A stretch of 21,057 nucleotides of DNA from Euryarchaeota archaeon UBA171 (GCA_002497295.1 DANO01000012.1:1-21057), one strand, 5' to 3'; shown: positions 1 through 6,993, counted from the first letter of the stretch. Notes: generated by a model not told the origin, from the sequence alone. A program made the numbers and translations.

Positions 1-1
1 G

Positions 2-547
2 CTGAATATGGCGCACATACATGCAAGAGGGCACGGATGCATGAGGACTAGTGAGGATTACGCCGAGCTCTTTGAGAAGGTGAGGACTGGTCTCGGCGGC
101 AGCAAGTTCTACTGTCACTTCGCGGGGGTCGAGCATCGAATGGGTAATGCCCTACATTACACTCAAATCAAGAAGTCTGACTTGAAATTCGAGCCTTTCG
201 CTGAGTTCCTGGCCGAGGATGGAGACTGGATGGATCTGACAATAATTTCGGATTCCCCTCTCCTTGAGCATGATGCGATGTTCATGCAACAGCATCATGA
301 CAAGGCGCGTGAGAGGTTGCTGGAAATCAGGGCTCGCGATGAGCGCAGGATGAAGATCGCCTCACAAGCAGGAATGAGCCCGGAAGAGTTGCACCCAGTG
401 GAAGAGGAAGAGTCCCCGACTACCGAGGATTCTGGGGAGTCTTCTGTTGCCCAGGCGGAGCCAGAAAAAGATGCCCCTAAACCCAAGAAGAGCGGTAAGA
501 TGATGTCTTTCGATGACGATTCGACTGATGATGATGACTTATTCTGA
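2..547 (+). CDS. AP endonuclease, endonuclease IV family (C-terminal part, cut by window edge)
   Basis: This is the C-terminal part of a TIM-barrel endonuclease IV-type AP endonuclease, which nicks DNA at abasic sites in base-excision repair. The frame is open to the left edge and the first in-frame ATG (position 8) falls inside the conserved segment AHIHARG, so the gene starts outside the window. Seen here: the HIHARG strand-end motif, then CHFAGVEH, a His-containing LHYT segment, and TIISDSPLLEHDA near residue 80. As I recall the archaeal family, the last motif usually reads ESP, so this copy would have Asp at a metal-ligand Glu position. After about residue 110 comes a low-complexity acidic and Pro/Lys-rich tail ending in DDDDLF. 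The stop overlaps the convergent permease gene by 9 bases. The family call is by motif; activity is inferred. Confidence 0.75.
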   Translation: MNMAHIHARGHGCMRTSEDYAELFEKVRTGLGGSKFYCHFAGVEHRMGNALHYTQIKKSDLKFEPFAEFLAEDGDWMDLTIISDSPLLEHDAMFMQQHHDKARERLLEIRARDERRMKIASQAGMSPEELHPVEEEESPTTEDSGESSVAQAEPEKDAPKPKKSGKMMSFDDDSTDDDDLF

Positions 548-2245
548 TTCGTACTTCCCGTCTGACATTGATCCCACAAACTCTTCGATGTCTATCATTC
601 CATCCCCATCGGAGTCTATCTCATGGAATAACACTCTTGCATGAAATGGTTCTATTGAGGGCTCCAGCACACCCAGGGCCTTGATAAATTCCTTGAGAGT
701 CAGGTGATCTGGATGTTTGGAATGGGCACATGCGTTGAACACCAGCCACCATTTCTTTACCTCATATCGCTCTTGGTTGAATATTTTTGATTGGATAATC
801 CTCCAGGGCGTAACACTCTTTTCGACTTTCTTCCTAGAGTAGGAGAGGTATATTCCCGAACCGACACCGATTGCGGCGACGGCTCCGATGAGGGCACTGG
901 TGCCCATTAGAACAAGCAGGAAGAAGCCCGAGATTATCCCAAATATTTGCATTGCTGGAAACATCGGGCTCTTGAAGGACGGGGTATACCATGTCTCCCC
1001 ATCAGGGAGCCTCCTAAGGACAATGACTGTCGAGTTTATGAGCATGAAAATCATAATTTTAAATCCGGAGGCGAGCTTTGCCACATCTCCAACGGGTATT
1101 GTCAGTATGGCGATTGCCATTGCCGCACCTGTGACTATGATTGCATAGTGGGGCGTCTCAAATCGAGGGTTCAAATCTTCAAACCACTGGGGCAGCAAAT
1201 TGTCCCTTGACATGGCGAAAATGAATCTCGATGAGCCAAGGACGCCAGATAGAGCCATTCCTGCCATCGAAACGATCGCCACACCAGCTGCTAACAGTCC
1301 AAGATAAGTGCCCCCGACCTCAACTGCGAATGTGTGAATAGGGGCCTTGTCTGGCTTTTCAGAACCTATTCCAAGCTGACTTGGATCCATTAATCCGAAC
1401 AAGAAAAATGAGATCACCACATACACCAAAGTGGATATGATAAGAGTCCATATCATGCTCTTGGGTAGATTCTCGGAGGGAGATTTGATCTCTCCGGCTA
1501 CCGCTGCGATTTTGGTCACTCCTGCGAAAGAGAGGAATACGAATGCGGTCGCACTTCCGATACCTATGGCTCCTTTCCGGGAGAATAATCCATCTTCTGA
1601 GAAAGCATCTCCCTGAATCGGTTTACTCCATTCAAATGATGGGTCCATAGCAGCCAAGACCGCTAGGAGCAGAACGAAAAGTACAGAGATTGAAACAACT
1701 GGAAATTGTATCCTTTTGATGCTCTTGACCCCCATGATGTTGATGAGTACTATGATTGTAAGCAAGAATATCGCAATAATCTTGGAGATATTCTCGGTAA
1801 GTTCGAACCCAAGAGAGCCTTGTACAGCGTAGATGTATGCGCTGAATCCTATGAGGGCAAAGGCAGACTTCAGCCCGAATGATGCCCATAGTCCCAAACC
1901 GGAGATCATCCCCATCCATGCTCCATACGTCTGACGGATGTATACGTATGAGCCGCCAGATGACGGCATTGCAGTACCAAGTTCTGCTTTGGACAAGGCA
2001 CTTGGCAGTACGATCAATCCTGCGGCTATGAACGCCAACCAAAGCCCCGCTCCCGTCCCCCCGGATTCAGCTAGAATATCGGCACCAAGGGCTGGAATGA
2101 CGAACAAAGTGCTCCCTAGGGTCGCAGATAGAGATATTGCGATCAGCCCGTAAAGCCCGAGGCTTCTGTCCAGTTTCTCGGAGATGTCCAAGGGCTTGAA
2201 AATCAGTGATTTGAGGTTGAAACCACTACCTTGATCCTTGTCCAT
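539..2245 (-). CDS. APC-superfamily amino acid permease with C-terminal EF-hand domain
   Basis: This is a polytopic inner-membrane transporter of the amino acid-polyamine-organocation superfamily with about 12 hydrophobic segments. The first contains the broken-helix motif GSTLFVIPA typical of the family, and ELGTAMPSSGGSYVYIRQ follows TM2. The last helix ends near SGIYLSYSRKK. About 75 cytoplasmic residues then form a probable EF-hand pair. The first loop (around HSKHPDHLTLKE) is degenerate. The second, DSDGDGMIDIEE, is a canonical 12-residue calcium loop with Asp at 1, 3, 5 and 9 and Glu at 12. I start at ATG 2245 (568 aa). An in-frame TTG at 2257 is possible, but a TATA-like CATAATTTC lies about 30 bases before the ATG. 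The substrate cannot be told. Calcium control of transport is inference. Confidence 0.85.
   Translation of the reverse strand: MDKDQGSGFNLKSLIFKPLDISEKLDRSLGLYGLIAISLSATLGSTLFVIPALGADILAESGGTGAGLWLAFIAAGLIVLPSALSKAELGTAMPSSGGSYVYIRQTYGAWMGMISGLGLWASFGLKSAFALIGFSAYIYAVQGSLGFELTENISKIIAIFLLTIIVLINIMGVKSIKRIQFPVVSISVLFVLLLAVLAAMDPSFEWSKPIQGDAFSEDGLFSRKGAIGIGSATAFVFLSFAGVTKIAAVAGEIKSPSENLPKSMIWTLIISTLVYVVISFFLFGLMDPSQLGIGSEKPDKAPIHTFAVEVGGTYLGLLAAGVAIVSMAGMALSGVLGSSRFIFAMSRDNLLPQWFEDLNPRFETPHYAIIVTGAAMAIAILTIPVGDVAKLASGFKIMIFMLINSTVIVLRRLPDGETWYTPSFKSPMFPAMQIFGIISGFFLLVLMGTSALIGAVAAIGVGSGIYLSYSRKKVEKSVTPWRIIQSKIFNQERYEVKKWWLVFNACAHSKHPDHLTLKEFIKALGVLEPSIEPFHARVLFHEIDSDGDGMIDIEEFVGSMSDGKYESE
581..616 (-). 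other. Canonical EF-hand calcium-binding loop in the permease tail
   Basis: These 36 bases encode DSDGDGMIDIEE, a full-consensus 12-residue EF-hand loop: Asp at 1, 3, 5 and 9, Gly at 6, Ile at 8, Glu at 12. It is flanked by helix-like segments HARVLFHEI before and FVGSM after. It lies 13 residues from the C-terminus of the APC permease, on the side expected to be cytoplasmic. The preceding segment looks like a partner EF-hand with a degraded loop. Confidence 0.8.
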
Positions 2246-2334
2246 GTACCTAACCAAATCCTTTCCCTTGTTGAAATTATGCTCTATCCCGCGGGACCCA
2301 TAATCCTACAAGAGTCGGCTGTCTCCGATTATTC

Positions 2335-2799
2335 ATGATGTCTGTTGCAAACGACACAATGACAAGCGTAAATTATACTGGACGATACGAAAATGGAGAA
2401 GTTTTCGATACTAGCGAAGGTAAAGATCCGCTGAAGTTTACTGTTGGCAAGGGACAAATGATACCAGGATTTGAGGAGGAATTGATCGGTGCCAAGCCTG
2501 GTGAGACTCGAGAGTTCACGTTAACTCCAGACAGAGCCTATGGAGAGCGAGATGAAGAGGCCTTTCAGACAGTGAAAAGAAGCGTCTTCGGAGAGGGCGC
2601 CGAATTGGAGGTTGGACTCTCGAGTTACACCCAATTACAAGACGGGAGCATGACAATGTTCACCATTACTGCAATAGATGGAGATGACGTCACATTGGAT
2701 TTCAACCACGTCATGGCTGGCAAGACTCTTACATTCACAGTAACAGTCACAGATGTCAGCGAAGTTGATAATTGCGGCCCTGGCTGTGGCTGCAACTAA
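2335..2799 (+). CDS. slyD: FKBP-type peptidyl-prolyl cis-trans isomerase, SlyD-like
   Basis: This is a cytoplasmic peptidyl-prolyl isomerase and folding factor. The FKBP fold is split by an insert-in-flap chaperone domain, as in SlyD. Residues 11-72 carry VNYTGRYENGEVFDTS, GKGQMIPGFEEELIG and the AYGERDEE strand. The insert spans about 73-129, and the fold resumes at FNHVMAGKTLTFTV, the classic SlyD NHPLAGK-type junction. The C-terminus is short and Cys-rich (CGPGCGCN, Cys147, 151, 153), in place of the His-rich metal-binding tail of bacterial SlyD. The 154-aa length fits archaeal short FKBPs. No signal peptide is seen. ATGs at 2335, 2338 and 2359 are possible starts. The gene diverges from the permease, and its 3' end converges on the deaminase gene. 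Confidence 0.92.
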   Translation: MMSVANDTMTSVNYTGRYENGEVFDTSEGKDPLKFTVGKGQMIPGFEEELIGAKPGETREFTLTPDRAYGERDEEAFQTVKRSVFGEGAELEVGLSSYTQLQDGSMTMFTITAIDGDDVTLDFNHVMAGKTLTFTVTVTDVSEVDNCGPGCGCN

Positions 2800-2826
2800 C
2801 ACTAGCAGTTCTGGGAATACAGCACC

Positions 2827-3249
2827 TCAACAGCGTGCTACGACCTTGAGTTCGACGGCTATGGGGGTCGGGAGCGCGCGGATGGCGACTGTTGTCCTTG
2901 CGCACTGGATGTCCGAGAAGTACTCGGCGTAGACCTCATTGTAGCCGGCGAAGTCACGGTCCATGTCAACGAGGAACGACAAGCAGTCCACGACATTCTC
3001 AAGGGACGAGCCGGCATCCTCGAGTATCGCCTTGATGTTCTCGATCACGGCGCGGGTCTGGGCGCGTATATCGTAATCAGTCGGGTTTCCGGCCGCATCC
3101 CGTATGGGGCCGCCTGGTATCTCGTTGCTGCCTGCCTGGCGGGGGCCTATGCCGCTGACAAAGATCAGATTTCCCACTCGGTGCGCATGAGGGTAAGCGC
3201 CAACCGCGCTTGGAGCGTTGTCTGAGTGGACGGGGCCGTCGCTGGTCAT
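2827..3249 (-). CDS. amnD: RidA/YjgF-family deaminase, 2-aminomuconate deaminase type
   Basis: This 140-aa RidA-fold protein is expected to be a trimer. Its sequence follows the 2-aminomuconate deaminase branch rather than housekeeping RidA: PVHSDNAPSAVGAYPHA, FVSGIGPRQ, and YNEVYAEYF followed by ARTTVAIRALPTPIAVEL. The Arg of ARTTV and the Glu of VELK match the active-site positions known for the family. In the 2-aminophenol meta-cleavage route this enzyme releases ammonia from 2-aminomuconate to give 4-oxalocrotonate. Its ATG overlaps the stop of the upstream dioxygenase subunit (ATGA, 3246-3249), which implies translational coupling and supports a shared pathway. A hand count of 2881-3180 gives about 59% G+C, against about 45% in two sampled lines of the mutase gene. 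A general imine deaminase remains possible. Confidence 0.85.
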   Translation of the reverse strand: MTSDGPVHSDNAPSAVGAYPHAHRVGNLIFVSGIGPRQAGSNEIPGGPIRDAAGNPTDYDIRAQTRAVIENIKAILEDAGSSLENVVDCLSFLVDMDRDFAGYNEVYAEYFSDIQCARTTVAIRALPTPIAVELKVVARC

Positions 3250-4172
3250 TCCAGCATCCCCTTGTTGAGTACCTCGCGGTCGCCCTTGTAGTACTCCACA
3301 TCATCCTCGTCGAACTCCTTATCCCCAACAGACCCTGTTGCTGGCGTGAGTTGAATTACAGCTCCGCCGGAGCCATTGAGAGCCTCGTAAGCGAGTATCT
3401 CGCCCGAGTAGTTATTGTGCTGTCCCATGGTGGCTGCCAACCACCAAGCGGGCTTGTATGCGACGACCTTCTGGACTCGAATCTGACCATGTATCTCCCG
3501 AGAGAGTTGGCTGAGGTCTTCTAGCCTGCCGTCCTTGAAGAACTCCAGTATCTTCCTGTTCCAGTCGTCATCCTTCTGACTGTGTATCCTATCTTCGGAA
3601 GGATCGATTGGTTCGGTGAACATACGGTTCGACAGACTGGAAACCACGACTACAACGGCCTTCCTGCCCCCCTCCTTGAGTGCGTCTCTTATCGCCTTCC
3701 CCAGAACGATGGTCTCAGATCGATTCGCATACATATTGCTCGAGACGATCGTTGCTGGTAGTCTGTTATCTGGATTAAGAAGCGAGAGGGCCGTTATAGA
3801 ACCGGTATCTATGGGGAATGCATCATAGTTAACCGTCCTCGCCTGAAGTCCTCTTGACTCTGCCTTTTCGACGCATGATGCGGCGAATTCTGCATCCATG
3901 GTGAACGAGTAGGGCATGCTCCCTAGATAGTGGAAGTCATCATCAACATGAATCCACTCAGAATTCGGGTTGGCTTGGAACTGATGCCCTATTATTGAGG
4001 GCCATGTCGTCGAGTACACGATGATTAAATCGGCATCACTCTCTTCGATTCTCTTCCTACATTCGTCATAGGCCGCTCTCAGACGGCCGTATCCGTCGTT
4101 CGCCTCCGGGGAAAGGAGGGGGTGCGGGTGCGGTGGGACGTAGAGTCCGAATTCAATGATATCCTCGTCCAT
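3246..4172 (-). CDS. amnA: Extradiol dioxygenase class III (LigB-like) non-catalytic subunit, 2-aminophenol 1,6-dioxygenase alpha-type
   Basis: This 308-aa LigB-fold protein is the middle gene of the operon and a paralogue of the gene before it. Aligned by eye with that catalytic subunit, the positions holding its iron ligands and acid/base His are changed. The second His is Thr in YSTTWPS, the His of SSHSLSHRHF is missing in VSSLSNRMF, and the Glu is replaced by Val near KVVAYKPAWW. This is the known pattern for the alpha subunit of aminophenol dioxygenases, a catalytically dead partner that builds the heterodimer. A stretch of about 30 charged residues follows the core. Start ATG 4172 has a good Shine-Dalgarno GAGGTGG overlapping the upstream gene's stop. 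The role is inferred from family and context. Confidence 0.8.
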   Translation of the reverse strand: MDEDIIEFGLYVPPHPHPLLSPEANDGYGRLRAAYDECRKRIEESDADLIIVYSTTWPSIIGHQFQANPNSEWIHVDDDFHYLGSMPYSFTMDAEFAASCVEKAESRGLQARTVNYDAFPIDTGSITALSLLNPDNRLPATIVSSNMYANRSETIVLGKAIRDALKEGGRKAVVVVVSSLSNRMFTEPIDPSEDRIHSQKDDDWNRKILEFFKDGRLEDLSQLSREIHGQIRVQKVVAYKPAWWLAATMGQHNNYSGEILAYEALNGSGGAVIQLTPATGSVGDKEFDEDDVEYYKGDREVLNKGMLE

Positions 4173-4176
4173 TCTA

Positions 4177-4183
4177 CCACCTC
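4177..4183 (-). promoter_or_regulatory. Ribosome binding site of the dioxygenase alpha-type gene
   Basis: On the minus strand, GAGGTGG lies 4 bases before ATG 4172. It overlaps the TGA stop of the upstream beta-type gene, which fixes the start and indicates translational coupling. Confidence 0.6.
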
Positions 4184-5087
4184 AGAGGACTATCTCCCGT
4201 GCATCAGGCTCGGGGACCCATGCTGCGATGCAATTTCCTGTGCCGATTACAGATTGGTAGCCGTATATTTCGGCAGGGTAGTCTGGCATGCCCATGGCGC
4301 CCATCATCCAGATGATGCCTCCCCCTTCTGTCTCAGCGATGGTCTGCTCTGTGTACTCGGGCATGATGTCTATGGCCTCCTTCATCTTGCCTTCTCTGAA
4401 TAGTTTGATCAGGGCCATATCCCAAACGTACTGGCTGTGATTGTAGATGTGCTCCCTGCTCATGTCCTCTGGGAGAGGTGACTCGGTTACGAAATGCCGA
4501 TGCGAGAGACTGTGGCTGCTAACGAGGACGACGCGTTTCCCGCTCTCCTCTATGGCATCTCTGCAAGCCTTTCCGAGTGCGAGCGCTTGCTCGATCATTA
4601 CCTCTGCAGAGTAGTAATGGGTGTTCCTGTTCGAGCTTATTGTGATCACCGGCTTGTCCCACTTCGGGTTTAGCATGTGACAGGAGGTGATTGTGCCGTA
4701 GTCGACCCTGAAGTCAGGATTTCGCATCATCCTGGTTATGAGCCCGGCCTCAGCAGCCTTCTCGCACATGGCCTCGGATAAATCCACATCGACTTCCATA
4801 TCGTAGTTGTAACGGAAGATGTTCGGAAATATCGGATCTACCGACTTCGATTTAAATCTGGGCAGACCGAGGAAATGTGTGCCTACATAGGTCTGCCAAT
4901 GAGGTGTGAATACGACAATGGCATCGTAATCGAGCTTCTCCAGTTTCCTCGCAAGGCGATTGTAGCCCCATCTCAGAGTCTCCCATCCTCCCTCTGAGAT
5001 CGGTTCATTCTGACTAGGATTCTCTGCATAGACGACGTGTGGCGGGTGCGGGGCGAGGGCCCCGAGTACGATCTCTCCCTTCGGCAT
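4182..5087 (-). CDS. amnB: Extradiol dioxygenase class III catalytic subunit, 2-aminophenol 1,6-dioxygenase beta-type
   Basis: This is a non-heme Fe(II) ring-cleavage dioxygenase of the LigB superfamily that opens an aromatic ring next to a hydroxyl (and, for this branch, an amino) group. With the start at ATG 5087 (301 aa), His14 (LAPHPPH), His63 (FTPHWQT), His196 (SSHSLSHRHF) and Glu252 (IAETEGG) each lie one residue beyond the His13, His62, His195 and Glu251 that I recall from 2-aminophenol 1,6-dioxygenase beta. All three iron ligands and the acid/base His therefore appear intact. A longer frame from 5144 would add 19 residues absent from the family. It is first in an operon with the alpha-type subunit (9-base gap) and the deaminase. 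The true substrate could be another o-aminophenol or a catechol. Confidence 0.88.
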   Translation of the reverse strand: MPKGEIVLGALAPHPPHVVYAENPSQNEPISEGGWETLRWGYNRLARKLEKLDYDAIVVFTPHWQTYVGTHFLGLPRFKSKSVDPIFPNIFRYNYDMEVDVDLSEAMCEKAAEAGLITRMMRNPDFRVDYGTITSCHMLNPKWDKPVITISSNRNTHYYSAEVMIEQALALGKACRDAIEESGKRVVLVSSHSLSHRHFVTESPLPEDMSREHIYNHSQYVWDMALIKLFREGKMKEAIDIMPEYTEQTIAETEGGGIIWMMGAMGMPDYPAEIYGYQSVIGTGNCIAAWVPEPDAREIVL

Positions 5088-5142
5088 GCTGGACGAGGTC
5101 GTGAAATCTAAAGAAAACCTTCCGGCTCGGCCAGTAGACTTC
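5088..5142. promoter_or_regulatory. Shared divergent promoter of the aminophenol-type operon and the small membrane protein
   Basis: Only 55 bases separate the two divergent start codons chosen here. On the minus strand TTTAGAT lies about 19-25 bases before ATG 5087, a possible TATA element for a near-leaderless operon transcript. No convincing element is seen for the plus-strand gene. Confidence 0.3.
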
Positions 5143-5577
5143 ATGGGTATCCCCTGGGGCGTAATTAGCGTGAAGTGGGACAGCCCCCCTATTTGGCCAG
5201 TCGCAGTGCCATCAATTCTCGGCTTTTCAATAGCTTGTGCAGATGAGATTCTTTCGATTCAAGGCCTCTTCGGACAGGCTTTACTGCTGCCCATACTGGC
5301 ACTCACAACCTCATCGGTTCTTGTGATGTTTCTCCCAGACAGGTATGAATCCAAGTTCGAATGCATTCTAGGGATATGGTTGATGATTCTTCTGGCCGTC
5401 ATACCTCAACTCATATTCCCGATATGGTTCGTGCTTGTCATCCTATTCTGGCTGAGCCAGTCCCTCTACGTCTGGAAGCGAAACTATCCTACTTTCAGAC
5501 TTGGGATCTGGCTAGGGGCAGGAGGCATGTCTGGCCTCTACCTCGGCAGTCTTTTTGCCTTCAACGTATTATCCTGA
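5143..5577 (+). CDS. Small multi-pass membrane protein of unknown function
   Basis: I do not recognise this 144-aa protein. It has four to five hydrophobic segments, at about residues 17-33, 43-64, 75-91, 92-110 and 119-140. A charged loop (PDRYESKFE) separates the second and third, and WKRNYPTFR precedes the last. No enzymatic motif is visible. The composition and length of the segments argue for a real membrane protein. It ends in a 9-base tail-to-tail overlap with the PAP2 gene, as other neighbours here do. An in-frame ATG at 5086 would overlap the dioxygenase start, so ATG 5143 is chosen; GTG 5170 is another possibility. It is divergent from the aminophenol-type operon and shares the 55-base intergenic region. 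A transport role for that pathway is speculation. Confidence 0.55.
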   Translation: MGIPWGVISVKWDSPPIWPVAVPSILGFSIACADEILSIQGLFGQALLLPILALTTSSVLVMFLPDRYESKFECILGIWLMILLAVIPQLIFPIWFVLVILFWLSQSLYVWKRNYPTFRLGIWLGAGGMSGLYLGSLFAFNVLS

Positions 5578-6993
5578 ATGAACTGGCCTTCTTTCAGACC
5601 GGACGAGTCCCACGAATAGCCCCATGAGTCCGAAAGAGGGGAGGCAGAGGAGTATTCCAGACACGAGCAGCATATCCGAGTATGGGTAAACTGCCAATAT
5701 TGAGACCTCTGCAATCTCGTCTGAACCCCCTACGGACCTCATCAATATTACATCGACATTCAGCAAATTTTCCGGAAGGTGCTCGAATGACCACTCTGAA
5801 CCTGCCTCTAGAGTTTTAGAGGACCCATGGACGAGCGCTGATTCAAAATCTATGAAACCGCGATCTGCGAGGGGTTCGATGAAATCTCTGCCGACAAGGA
5901 GGATTTGGACAGGGACATCGCCAACATTCGTCACAGTAACAACTGTGGGTGTTGAGAGACTATGAATTTCCAATGTATCTAGACGTACATCATCGCCCTC
6001 CATCCTGAAGTCAGGATGATCGCTATCTGTTCCAGGGCCATTTATTGAGGCCGATATGGATAGCATCCCCAATATGATTGCGAATAGGATGGCCTTGATG
6101 TGGCGAGGGTCGATGAGGGTCCGAATGGAACCTTTGATTCCTGATTCCCTCAGCAGGGGCTGTATGTGGATACACACTTTAGAACAAATAACCGCCAATA
6201 ACAAGCCGGGCAATATGTCAGTTACCCAGTGAATTCCGAGATATAGGATGGAAAATGAGTATATCGCCACATTGGCCATTATGAATCTATCAAGGCCCCG
6301 GTGGCGCCATTTGGAGATTTCGATCCCATTGGCTTTGAGATGTGCTCGATGTATCAGGAGGAGGGAGATCGGTAGACCGATATGCAAACTCGGGACCCCA
6401 TTGTCGAAAGGATCGTTACTGGTGAAGAAAGCAATATTCCAGCTATCGTGGTACATCAGCGCCTCGACACCCGGGACATAGCTCGATGTCACTTCGACGT
6501 TGAAGAAAAGGTAGAATGGGACGGCGAGCAGATAGATGAATACATAGTTCATAGCAGATAGATCTGCAAGATCCCTGTCTCCAGAAAGAATATGATGTAC
6601 TGGTGGGTACCAAATTATGAACAGATAGGCGAATAAATAGTGAAGTGATAGTATCTGAATTATCATCTCACTTTTGATGATTGACTGCACTCCATGTACG
6701 AAATTTCCCTCGATCGCATATATGAAATGCGTATAACCGCCCACCAGCTCCTTTAGTGGTTCATTGTGATGGTCTGTGAATGCCTTGAATACAAACATCG
6801 CAGCATAGAGTAAGATGTGCCAATAATATCTCTGATTCATAATCTCAGAGGGTATTTCACGTAGACTTAGGCGGCGATTGGAGTCTTTTCGAGTCCATAA
6901 CAAATAGAGCGGCGCGGTCAGTGCGAGCAGCAGCCCGATGGAGGTTCCATAGGGTCCGATCGGCCAAATCACGCAGGTGGGGCAGGCGTTCAC
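5569..6993 (-). CDS. PAP2-superfamily membrane phosphatase/phosphotransferase, Aur1/Ipt1-like, with extra C-terminal domain
   Basis: This 474-aa polytopic membrane protein is of the PAP2 type. Its catalytic core has PSLH (residues 201-204, PAP2 motif 2) in GVPSLHIGL, and LGIHWVTDILPG with His255 and Asp259 (motif 3). The layout resembles the inositolphosphotransferase (Aur1-like) branch, which acts on lipid head groups or polyprenyl phosphates at the outer membrane face. After the last core helix (about 300-318) come roughly 110 soluble residues that look like a beta-sandwich and include TPTVVTVTNVGDVPVQI. A final hydrophobic helix (about 438-460) and the basic tail RSERR follow. The start is GTG 6993, upstream of the first membrane segment; the next in-frame ATG would remove that segment. 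The substrate is unknown: archaeal phosphoinositide lipid or polyprenyl-PP recycling are both possible. Confidence 0.78.
   Translation of the reverse strand: MNACPTCVIWPIGPYGTSIGLLLALTAPLYLLWTRKDSNRRLSLREIPSEIMNQRYYWHILLYAAMFVFKAFTDHHNEPLKELVGGYTHFIYAIEGNFVHGVQSIIKSEMIIQILSLHYLFAYLFIIWYPPVHHILSGDRDLADLSAMNYVFIYLLAVPFYLFFNVEVTSSYVPGVEALMYHDSWNIAFFTSNDPFDNGVPSLHIGLPISLLLIHRAHLKANGIEISKWRHRGLDRFIMANVAIYSFSILYLGIHWVTDILPGLLLAVICSKVCIHIQPLLRESGIKGSIRTLIDPRHIKAILFAIILGMLSISASINGPGTDSDHPDFRMEGDDVRLDTLEIHSLSTPTVVTVTNVGDVPVQILLVGRDFIEPLADRGFIDFESALVHGSSKTLEAGSEWSFEHLPENLLNVDVILMRSVGGSDEIAEVSILAVYPYSDMLLVSGILLCLPSFGLMGLFVGLVRSERRPVHSG

Noticed and set aside
295..579. 94-residue minus-strand frame over the endonuclease tail
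   Set aside because: Ser-rich antisense of the acidic tail; no motif, and it overlaps two better genes.
2800..2826. Terminator between FKBP and the deaminase gene
   Set aside because: The 27-base gap has no stem-loop or T-run that I can support.
5088..5144. Extra 19 N-terminal residues on the catalytic dioxygenase
   Set aside because: Iron-ligand numbering fits the family when the start is ATG 5087, and the extension would overlap the divergent membrane protein gene.
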